This document shows positions 17,003 through 25,380 of a stretch of 32,186 bases of DNA, in pieces. The position numbers and the translations under genes are program-made. Under the pieces are notes generated by a model, which did no database searches, had not been told where the DNA came from, and saw nothing but the letters and a program-made list of their open reading frames with translations. Each line of letters opens with the position of its first letter. The first letter of the stretch is position 1. The stretch lies in assembly GCA_963575745.1 (NCBI GenBank), contig CAUYUJ010015717.1:82501-114686 (forward strand), given 5' to 3'. The stretch is from Prorocentrum cordatum (taxonomy: Eukaryota > Sar > Dinophyceae > Prorocentrales > Prorocentraceae).

Positions 17003-20000
17003 ATGGCTGCTAGGACGCTCGACATCTGCGGGGCCCAGGTGCTAGTGCGGTACCCCGACGAGGATCTGGAGTGGCACCGCCTCGTGTTGTTGCATACGGT
17101 CGAGGGCACCCTGGGGCTGGGCCTCACGCCTGAGCATGAGATTGTGAGGGTAGACCTTGGCGCCATGCGACATCATGTGCAGGATCAGTCGTCAGCCTTC
17201 CCCACCCAGTTCGCGCCACTGGTGCACTCGTTCGACCCGGCCGATGGACAGACGCTGCGAGATGGGAAGCGGCGGGCCCAGCGACGGGCTGCCCTCCTGG
17301 GCGGGGGGGAGGTCGAGGATGCCGAGGTGTGTGGGTGGTTGCTGGTGAGTGTCGCGGACGCTCGCTTTGGCGAAGCTGTGCCTGCCAACGTCGTCGAGGA
17401 TGGCGGCAGGTGCGTGTCGCTTGACGACCGAGAGGTGTGCATGATCGACGGGGAGCCGCGCTTCGTGGAGCGAGTCCCTCGAGGAGAGTGGAGCAGTGGG
17501 GTGCAGTCGTGCCGTGAGGACGTCGAGGATATCCGCGTGCTGGGGGACTACCGCTCGCGGGTTGGCCGTCGGGATCTGGACTTCAGGGATAGCGTCGAGT
17601 CCATGAGGGAGACGACCGTCGCAGACTGGCCCGATCGAGGACCGCGAGCGTGGTCTGAGCACTCCAAGAGCAGCGCGCTGGGGGCGGGCAACCCGCTCAC
17701 CTACCAGGCCGAGTGGCAGCGTCTCAGCGGAGTGGCCGATGGCGGTGTCCAGGGACATGAGCACCGCAGCCACCTCGGGACGCTGCTGTGGGCGATCTGC
17801 CTCGACCAGCCGAATGAGGTCAACTTGGCGTGTTTCGAGCACGCCGTGCGCCGCGTCATCCAGGTCGAGATGGCCGTCGAGAAGAACCCGCGGCGCCCGG
17901 TCTTCAGCGGGCCAGAGGACGTGCTAGCTGGGCCGCGGTCGGTGAGCGACTCGGCCCGCGTGCCGCGGCACCTCGCGCATGCCACCAACCGCCAGAAGGA
18001 CCGCGCCCGGATCCCCATGCAGCTGGGGCTCTATCAGGAGGAGGCGTCGAGGCGGCAGAGTGCGAAGGGCGGCGGCAAGGGCGAGACGGGCGATGGTTTG
18101 CGGGCCAGGCAGAAGGTGAAGGCGAAGAGAGGGCCCCCCTCGGCTGGCGCCGAGGGGGAGGGAGGATGACTCCCTTCCGAGGCGGTGCCTGCGCAGGGGG
18201 CTTGGCCGAGCCCGGGACCGGCGCGCGCCGCCGCCCAGGAGTCAGCGAGCTGCCAAAGGAGTATTGGTGGCCGGACGGCCACTGGCTCCACAATGACCCC
18301 TTCCCGCTCCGTGCAGTACGAGGAGGAGCGGCCGACGGGGGCAGCCAGGTCCACGGTGCGCAGACGGCACTAACGGGCCAAGAAGCAAGAGCGGGTTAGA
18401 GAGACGGTTGAGGCCCTCAACCACCTCGCTGCTTCCAAGACGAATTCGATTGATGGCAAGGTTCATCGCGTGCGTCCACGGGGGGGGCCGCCGACTGCGG
18501 CCCAGAGGAGTGCGCTGGCCCACGTGTTTGCTGGGATCAACGGCTATGGCGAGCCTTCTCGCGAAGCGACGGATGGCGAGCGGCCCCTTCGGGCGATCCT
18601 CAAGTCCGCCGACCAGTATGAGCTGGAGCCGCGGCACCTGGCGAGCTACGACCCCGACAAGCTGCACGTCGCGTCCGGCGCGCTGCGGCCTTTCCCCGTG
18701 TCGGACTTGCTCCCAGAGGCTGCTGCAGGATATTTGAGACATGTCGAGAGCCAGGTGGAGCTGACCGCGCCGGAGCTGGAGGCCCGGCTACAGACCGCGG
18801 GGGGGCTCCCTACTCCTTACTGGGACCCCGCCCTCCGCGGAGATCGGTCAGCGCGTCGCGATTTTTTCCGCCGGCTGGCGGCGGCGGGTGTTGCGGGCTT
18901 CCGCCGGGCGATCAAGAGCCGCTGTGGAGCCTTCTTCGTGCATAAGAAAGATGGTCGTATTCGATTTATTTGTGATGCTCGTCAGGCGAATCTTTGCCAC
19001 CGACGGCCCCCGCGGACCGTGCTGGGCGGCCCCGCTTCCCTGAGCGAGCTGGACCTCAGCCCCCTCGCCGAGACCCTCGGCGGCTACGGCGTGGCGCTGG
19101 AGCTGCCCCTCGACCTCCACGCGTCGAGCGCGGATGTGAAGGACTGCTGCTACCAGCTTGAGGTGGGGGGCATCGCGAGCTGGTTTGGCTTTGACTGCCC
19201 GCTGACCGCGGAGGAGTGGGGCCCGGAGATCTCCCACGTCTACGACGACGACCTCAAGGGGCCCACCACAGTGGAGGCGGGTGAGTTGCTCTACCCCGTT
19301 ATGCGGGTGCTGCCCATGGGTTGGTCATGGGCCCTCCACTTCGCGCAGGGGGCGGTCGCCGCGCTGGCCGAGCGCGGGTGTCCAGGAGGCAGCGAGCAGC
19401 TACTTCAGGACGAGCGCCCCGCCCCCCTCCTTCGGCCTGGGCGCCCAGTCAGCGCCGTGTACGTGGACAACTTCACCGGCCTGGGCGGCTGCCAGGAGGA
19501 CGCCGCCTTCGGGGTAAGGGGCTTCGAGGGGGCGGCCGCGGGCGCGGGGCTGAAGCTCCATGTGCCCGAGGTCTCTCTCGCCGAACTCGAGTCGCTGGGC
19601 CTCGTGATCCACGGGTCTGACAAGACGCTCAGGCACGCGCCGCATCGAGTGTGTCGTTTCCACTTCGGGGCCAAGGAGCTCCTCCGACGCGGGCGCTGTG
19701 CGCCCGCCGAGCTGCGGGCCTGGGCTGGGCACGCGGTCCACCCCTTCTCGCTGCAGCCACTGTTGCTCTCGATCCTGCAGGACACGTGCGCCTTCATCGG
19801 GGGCGGGATCGGCCCGCGGCGTCCTCTGCCCCGCGGAGTTCGGCTTGAGCTGCGCCTGGCCGCCGCGCTGGTCTTCTTGGGGGGCGCGAACCTCGCGGCC
19901 CCCTACGACGACGAGGTGCGCGTCTCAGACTCATCGACAGGCGGCTACTGCTTGATGTACGGGCGAAAGCCCGCTCGGGCGGTCCGCGACGCCTGGCGAT

Positions 20001-20071
20001 GGCGGGGGCGGTGGCCATTTGTGGAGGTTGAGACGGAGTGTGACGACGCCCACTACACCAGCGCCTACTGA
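17003..20071 (+). pseudogene. Decayed retroelement polyprotein with reverse transcriptase and RNase H-like regions
   Basis: A single frame of 1,023 codons is broken only by TGA at 18167-18169 and TAA at 18371-18373. The first part (MAARTLDICGAQVLVRYPDE...) is a gag-like region ending in a basic tail. After the stops the RT domain shows FFVHKKDGRIRFICDARQAN, motif A as SADVKDCCYQL (Asp codon 19133), motif B as LPMGWSWALHF (19310) and motif C as YVDN (19460-19471). A connection region with RAWAGHAVHPFSLQPLLLSI and an RNase H-like VSDSSTGGY (19922) follow. RT copies RNA to DNA for transposition. No LTRs, integrase or tyrosine recombinase are seen. Motif C has Asp-Asn instead of Asp-Asp. The stops make this copy unlikely to be active unless they are read through. 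Confidence 0.8.
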
Positions 20072-20703
20072 TACAATTGCCCAGACAAGAGCGATATGAG
20101 CCACATTACGTGGACTTCAATGTGTTTGGAGTTCATTTCAAGTCGTCGTAGTGCCTTTAAATGCACTCAAATGGTACTGAAATACTACAAGCGTGTCTAG
20201 ATCACATAAGGGCACGACGACCACGATATCCCCAATCACGCAATAGAGCCACACATTTGTCAGAAACCAAACTAGGCAGCGTCAAATGCTTACGTGACTT
20301 ATCCAACTTATGTTTTACTTATCTAACTTGTTTATTTCCTCAATCTCCCTTGTAGAACTTCGTCGTCGTCGTGTTCGCGTGACCTTCCCCCTCCTCCTGC
20401 GCATTCTTCCTCGTTCCTTCGCCCGCCGCCTCCTCCTCCTCCCCTCCTTCTCCTCCCCCCATCGCCTTTTTTTTTTCCCCCCTTTCCAGATTGCGCCCCG
20501 CCCCCGCCCCCCCTTCTGAGGCGCCCAGGAGACAGCGGGGCATCCGCTCAGACCAGCGCCCGCCACGCGAGGGAGGAGGAGGAGGAGGAGGAGGACGACG
20601 ACGAGGAGAAGGAGGATGAGAAGGAGGAACGAGGCACGATGGGGATGTTTGGTGCATGATGGCTGTATTTTTTTGCCACGCAGCGGAAGGGCCGCTAGCG
20701 CCA
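20072..20703. other. No gene recognised
   Basis: Clearly AT-richer to about 20350 than the retroelement before it, then a CTC-rich pyrimidine tract (about 20380-20520) and a GAG tract (20568-20632). It may contain the 3' flank of the retroelement and of the minus-strand gene. Confidence 0.5.
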
Positions 20704-21552
20704 CTAGAACAACACAACGTACTCATCGAGGACACTCTGGTGCCAAGCGTGGGCCTCACGGGCATCTCTTACCAACGCTGCGCATACATTGCGAGTCAAA
20801 CGGAACGTATTACTCGAGGGGGTCGCTGGGCCAATCGGCACCATCTCTTGCAACAGTAAGATCAACTCACCCCCGTCGAGGGCACGCGCTGCAACTTTCC
20901 CACACCGCTCCCCCACCAGGGCAATATCACCAACCTGGAACTCCACACCCTCCATGCAGACGGCCCTGGACACCTGTGCATTTGGATACTCTTGGATTGA
21001 ACCAACTCGGCCGAGCAAACCATCCTTAAAATGAGCACCGCCTTCGCACAATTGATTGTATTGCCGCGTGAAAAGAGATGCGGACACAGATCGTTCCCAT
21101 ACTTCCGTGTTCTTGATACTCTCTGCCACCTTCTTAACTTGGAGGTTAAGCCTTTCCACCACGAACATATCCACCACGCGCCCGTCCCTAAGAAATTGGG
21201 AAGGGACGTGAAAGGACGCGTGGTGTTTGGGAATAACTGTTGCTTCGCCGTGCGCGAGCTGGTGCTTGACACTGTGCTCCTTAAGGGCAGCAGGCAATTC
21301 CCTGGCCGCTCTCTCGAACACCTCCCCCGAAGACCGCTTGCACACTAAACATAAATCAAGGAGGCGGCACGCTGCCACGAATGATTCCCGTTCCCTTTGT
21401 AGCCGAGGGTCGTGCACTAAGTTCGTTTCTATGTAGTGGCGCATGATGACGTAAAGGCTAAGGTATTCTGAGGCCCTGCAGATTACCTTTTGTTTTTCCT
21501 CATTGTGATCGGAGAATGCGTGGTGTAATCCCGCCAGCCCGCGAGAGGCCAT
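20704..21552 (-). CDS. Transposase-like protein, C-terminal half
   Basis: From MASRGLAGLHHAF (ATG at 21552-21550) to TAG at 20704. Visible features are a helical stretch (ICRASEYLSLYVIMRHYIET), then IPKHHASFHVPSQF, followed by GRVVDMFVVERLNLQVKK. The order K-x-H-x3-H, then a hydrophobic stretch, E-R and K, recalls the end of Tnp2/KDZ-type DDE transposases, where a Glu in the E-R-x-H segment is catalytic; this is a resemblance only. A beta-rich C-terminus follows (VEFQVGDIALVGERCGKVAA). It continues the N-terminal half at 23516-24787, from which it is separated by element E3 and 198 further bases. A pyrimidine-rich tract on the minus strand immediately upstream (21556-21606) would suit an intron end, but no AG acceptor fits cleanly. 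Confidence 0.5.
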   Translation of the reverse strand: MASRGLAGLHHAFSDHNEEKQKVICRASEYLSLYVIMRHYIETNLVHDPRLQRERESFVAACRLLDLCLVCKRSSGEVFERAARELPAALKEHSVKHQLAHGEATVIPKHHASFHVPSQFLRDGRVVDMFVVERLNLQVKKVAESIKNTEVWERSVSASLFTRQYNQLCEGGAHFKDGLLGRVGSIQEYPNAQVSRAVCMEGVEFQVGDIALVGERCGKVAARALDGGELILLLQEMVPIGPATPSSNTFRLTRNVCAALVRDAREAHAWHQSVLDEYVVLF

Positions 21553-21750
21553 GGGTCCGTCAAAATGGGGGAGTGGGAAGGGGGAGAGCAAGGGGGAGAG
21601 CAGTAATCTCGTCGCCCTGCGATGGCACAGGAAAGGCTCAACACGGCCCCAACAGAGGCCCCGAGGGGGAGGGGGGGGCAGAGTCTCACACCGCCAAAGG
21701 GGAATCAGCGGGCTAGGGTCTCGCAGCTTTGTTTCCGTTGGGCAGAAAAA

Positions 21751-21801
21751 AATTATCCTGGCGAAGGACCCAACCATATGCAATTGTGAATACTGCAAGT
21801 G
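21751..21801 (+). repeat. Head module of composite element, copy 2
   Basis: Matches 335-389 in E1, sharing GAAGGACCCAACCAT and the flanking pattern TGCA-x-TTG-x-GA-x-T. The array starts within 10 bases of its end. Confidence 0.8.
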
Positions 21802-21810
21802 TGAATATCT

Positions 21811-23390
21811 TCTCGGTGGAGCCCCCTACGGGGCCACGAAACGTACGAGGGGTGTGCCGAAATGTGTGTGCGGGACGCACGCGGGCACACCCACTGGGGC
21901 CTTCGGTGGAGCTCTCTATGGGGCCAAGAAACGTGCGAGGGGCGTGCCGACATGGGTGTGCGGGACGCATGCGGGCACACCCACTGGGACCTTCGGCGGG
22001 GCTCCCTATGGGGCCACGGAGCGCGTGAGGGGCGTGCCGAAATGGGTGTGGCTGGCGCATGCGGGCGCGGGCACTGGGGCCTTTGGCGGAGCTCCCTATG
22101 GGGCCACGAAACGTGCGAGGGGTGTGCCGAAATGGGTGTGGCTGACGCATGCGGGCGCGGGCACTGGGGCCATCGGTGGAGCTCCCTATGGAGCCGCGAA
22201 ACGTGTGATGGGTGTGCCGAAATGGGTGTGGGTGACGCATGCGGGCGCGGGCGCTGGGGCCTTCGGTGGAGCTCCCTATGGAGCCACGAAACGTGTGAGG
22301 GGTGTGCCGAAATGGGCGTGGATGACGCATGCGGGCGCTGGCACTGGGGCCTTCGGTGGAGCTCCCTATGGGGCCACGAAACGTGTGAGAGGTGTGCAGA
22401 AATGGGTGTGGGTGACGCATGTGGGCGCGGGCACTGGGGCCTTCGGTGGAGCTCCCTATGGAGCCACGAAACGCGTGAGGGGTGTGCCGAAATGGGCGTG
22501 GCCGACGCATGCGGGCGCGGGCACGGGAGCCTTCGGTGGAGCTCCCTATGGAGCCACGAAGCGTGTGAGGGGTGTGCCGAAATGTGCGTGGGTGACGCAT
22601 GCGGGCGCGGGCACTGGGGCCTTCGGCGGAGCTTCTACTATGGGGCCACGAAACGTGTGAGGGGTGTGCCGAATTGTGTGTGGGTGACGCATGCCGGCGG
22701 CAGCACTGGGGCCTTCGGCGGAGCTCCCTTGAGCCACGAAAGCGTGTGAGGGGTGTGCCGAATTGGGCGTGGGTGACGCATGCGGGCGCGGGCACGGGCC
22801 CTTCGGTGGGTTCCCTATGGAGCCACGAAACGTGGTGAGGTGTGCCGAACCTGGTGTGGGGGGCGCATTTGGGCGCGGCACTGGGCCTTCGGCGAGCTCC
22901 CTATGGAGCCACAAAGCGGTGTGAGGGTGTGCCGAAATGGGTGTGGGTGACGAATGCGGGCGCGGGCACTGGGGCCTTCGGCGGAGCTCCCTATGGAGCC
23001 ACGAAGCGTGTGAGGGGTGTGCCGAAATGGGTGTGGGTGACGCATGCGGGCGCGGGCACTGGGGCTTTCGGTGGAGCTCCCTATGGGGCCACGAAACGTG
23101 TGAGGGGTGTGCCGAAATGTGTGTGGGTGACGCATGCGGGCGCGGGCACTGGGGCCTTCGGTGGAGCTCCCTATGTAGCCGCGAAACGTGTGAGGGGTGT
23201 GCCGAAATGGGTGTGGATGACGCATGCGGGCGCGGGCACTGGGGGCTTCGGTGGAGCTCCCTATGGAGCCACGAAACGTATGGGGGGGTGTGCCGAATTG
23301 GGCGTGGGTGACGCATGCGGGCGCGGGTGCTCGGGCCTTCGGCGGAGCTCCTATGGGGCTACGAAGCGCTGTATTGGGTGGGTGAAACGC
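21811..23390 (+). repeat. 90-bp tandem repeat array
   Basis: About 17 units containing GGAGCTCCCTATGGGGCCAC, GAAACGTGTGAGGGGTGTGC, CGAAATGGGTGTGGGTGACG and CATGCGGGCGCGGGCACTGG. Ninety bases equal thirty codons, so each frame repeats a fixed 30-residue peptide (plus strand: THAGAGTGAFGGAPYGATKR and on), and both strands stay open for over 1 kb. Units between about 22640 and 22930 have one- to three-base indels that break the frame. The final unit (about 23345) switches to the CGCTGTATTGGGTGGGTGAA sequence typical of the 77-bp array. Confidence 0.92.
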
Positions 23391-23517
23391 AGGGAAGAGG
23401 GGGAGGAGGGGGGAGGAGGGAGGAGGAGGAGAGGAGGCGGAGAAGGAGAGGAGGAGACGCGGGTCACCGTCTCTTCAAAACGAGGACCCACCACCACAGG
23501 GTGGTTGGGAAAAACCT
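23391..23517 (+). repeat. Purine tract and tail of E3
   Basis: A GGA tract, then GACGCGGGTCACCGTCTCTT, AAAACGAGGACCCACCACCA and GGTTGGGAAAAA. It matches the tail of E1 almost base for base through GGACCCACCACCACAGG. Confidence 0.88.
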
Positions 23518-24787
23518 AGAGCGAGCCTGATAACGGCCCAAAGCGGGCGCGAATGGACCCCGCGCCCTGCACGGGCGTTTCGCCTTCTCGCCCTTCCACT
23601 TCCGATGGGTCCCTGCGAATCGTTAAATGGGCTGGCTGGGGGTCGCGAAGCGTCAACGATTCCGAATGTTTCACGCCGCGCCTCTTCGGAAATGCCCAAT
23701 CTGCCCTCATAATGTCTCTCCAGAACGAAAAACGCAAACCAATGCTCTCACACGACGTCGAAAACAATGAGCACTCCTTAGAGAATGTCCCGTGCGCGAG
23801 AAGATTGTGGACCCAATCGGTACGAATCGCCGAAAACAAATCAACATTTTGACACAGAAGGGCGTCTGCCATCAACCCGTGGGGGTTTGGGTTGAACCCA
23901 AGACCCTGCACCATTTTTTTGAAGAATGCTTGCGTGATTTCGTCGCGGTCCCTCTGGCCCTTCAAGCGGAGCAAAACCTCCATGAGCTCTATGACCTTGG
24001 CATTGTCTAGAGGGCGAAACTCACTTGCTTCTGCACAACAAATGCTCACGTTACCAGCAAGAAGGGGGACGTGTTTTTTCCAAACGTTTTCACAGAATAT
24101 ACATGGTTTGTGTGATGACGTCCCCCCCCAGTCAAAAGTCATGCGAAGCCCGTCTAAATCTGTTAGAATGATCGACACCTCAGCATACAAGTGAAACACC
24201 TGCCCGTGCAACATGAGCGGGCAGCCCGCTGTCCTAAACGAGAGGGGACCGTCCACAAGCATGTGCAGCAGATCCCTGAACAATCGAGGCCATCCACCAA
24301 CGACGGACTTGATTACAATTGAGCGGCAAAGAGCGAATGTCATCCACGTCAGCTCGTGGCACAACGCGGTGGGGCCTACTTCCATGAAGTTGAAACTAAC
24401 GACCATTGTCTTGCGCCTGTTCGAGGGCTTCTTTTTGTCCCCCGTCGTAAACTCATCGAGTCCTATGATTAATTTCCAAGGTGAGTCGGCACAACATGGC
24501 GCGGCCCTCGCGGCACGCGCATACAGCTCTTGAAACTCAGCCGAAGCTGAAACCATTTCTTGCAACAACAACGAGGGCTCAGAGACCTCCCATTTGAATT
24601 CGCCACCTTCTTCCAAATCAACGTTGAAAACACGAGACACGCGATTCAAAATGATTTGGTTTGCTTTTGCTAGCGTGGATTTGCCAACTACCTGGTCGTC
24701 CAACTTTGCTAAGATCTTGCTCAACCCATCAACTGTGGCGCACCCCGAATGCAACAACGATTGCGCCTTCAAACGCTTGGCTGCCAT
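23516..24787 (-). CDS. Transposase-like protein, N-terminal half
   Basis: ATG at 24787-24785 (MAAKRLKAQSLLHSG). Up to about residue 340 this reads as a proper protein: PWKLIIGLDEFTTGDKKKP with an acidic Asp-Glu pair, a conserved-looking RRKTMVVSFNFMEVG, ILTDLDGLRMTFDWGG, a CIFCENVWKK knuckle and IRTDWVHNLLAHGTF. Paralogous proteins with LDEF, a DGLRM segment and DWVHN are, from memory, numerous in dinoflagellate genomes and unnamed. Two Asp-bearing strands here plus the ER Glu in the other half would make a plausible DDE triad, but that is inference. The last 70 or so residues (from about SLTLRDPQPAH) look non-coding and run into the E3 tail, so the true exon or homologous part ends near 23670. 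Confidence 0.5.
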   Translation of the reverse strand: MAAKRLKAQSLLHSGCATVDGLSKILAKLDDQVVGKSTLAKANQIILNRVSRVFNVDLEEGGEFKWEVSEPSLLLQEMVSASAEFQELYARAARAAPCCADSPWKLIIGLDEFTTGDKKKPSNRRKTMVVSFNFMEVGPTALCHELTWMTFALCRSIVIKSVVGGWPRLFRDLLHMLVDGPLSFRTAGCPLMLHGQVFHLYAEVSIILTDLDGLRMTFDWGGTSSHKPCIFCENVWKKHVPLLAGNVSICCAEASEFRPLDNAKVIELMEVLLRLKGQRDRDEITQAFFKKMVQGLGFNPNPHGLMADALLCQNVDLFSAIRTDWVHNLLAHGTFSKECSLFSTSCESIGLRFSFWRDIMRADWAFPKRRGVKHSESLTLRDPQPAHLTIRRDPSEVEGREGETPVQGAGSIRARFGPLSGSL

Positions 24788-24860
24788 CGGGGCTCTCGAA
24801 GGACCTCATCGGTTCGAGCCCCCAGGGCCTCGAGCCAACAGCGGCTACGCACGATCGTGC

Positions 24861-24920
24861 CATGCATGCATCGTCACCTCGCGACTGCTCGAGCCGTCGC
24901 GAGGTGACGATGCGTGCATG
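24861..24920. repeat. 25-bp stem, 10-base loop hairpin
   Basis: CATGCATGCATCGTCACCTC plus GCGAC (24861-24885) pairs with 24896-24920 with a single mismatch, around TGCTCGAGCC. It stands about 75 bases upstream of the minus-strand transposase-like start, so it could be a terminal or regulatory structure of that element. Confidence 0.85.
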
Positions 24921-25380
24921 CGGCCCAGATGCTTCTTGCGATGGCCATCGTCTTGGATCGTCTTGGGTCGTCTTGGGGGGGAGGAGATGAGGTTCTTTCC
25001 AATCGCAGAGAAACTAAACGCCGAGGCACCCCATTGCCACGGCGTTGCGCTTTCAAGCGGCAGGCGCCGCCCGTCTGAAAAGCCAGGGCCCGACAGTTGT
25101 GCATCCTCCTGCTTCTCCTCCCCCTTCTCCTCCTCCTCCTTCTCCCCCTCCTCCTCCTCCTCCTCCTCCTCCTCTTCCTCCTCCTCCTTCTCTTCCTCCT
25201 CCTCCGAGGTGTCATCATTCTACTCCTCCTCCCCCCCTCCTCCTCCTCCTCCTCCTTCTCCTCCTCCTCGTCCTCCTCCTCCTCCTTCTCCTCCTCGTCC
25301 TCATCCTAGCCCGCCACCTTCTTCCACCGCGCCGCCCTCGGCGGCTGGCCTAGAGCCCAGCTCGAGCTGGGACGGCACGT
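24921..25380. other. No gene recognised; (CTC)n tract at 25100-25312
   Basis: The first part is mixed and the second is a CTC/TCC triplet tract of about 210 bases. It lies just downstream of the stop codon of the minus-strand zinc-ribbon gene, so on that strand it would be a GAG-rich 3' flank. Confidence 0.8.

Larger units (their letters stand above)
21751..23517 (+). mobile_element. Composite repeat element E3 (head, 90-bp VNTR, purine tract, tail)
   Basis: The most regular of the three composites: head 21751-21801, array about 21811-23390, purine tract 23391-23455 and tail 23456-23517. It lies, in the opposite orientation, between the two halves of the minus-strand transposase-like gene, as an insertion or as the main content of a large intron. 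It encodes no mobility protein of its own. Confidence 0.82.

Noticed and set aside
21551-22795. Open frames of 369 (plus) and 360 (minus) codons over the 90-bp array
   Set aside because: Ninety bases is thirty codons, so any stop-free unit gives long frames on both strands; indels after 22640 break the frame as in non-coding DNA.
24811-24823. GGTTCGAGCCCCC resembling a tRNA B box
   Set aside because: No A box or acceptor stem can be formed with the upstream sequence, and it abuts the start of the transposase-like gene.
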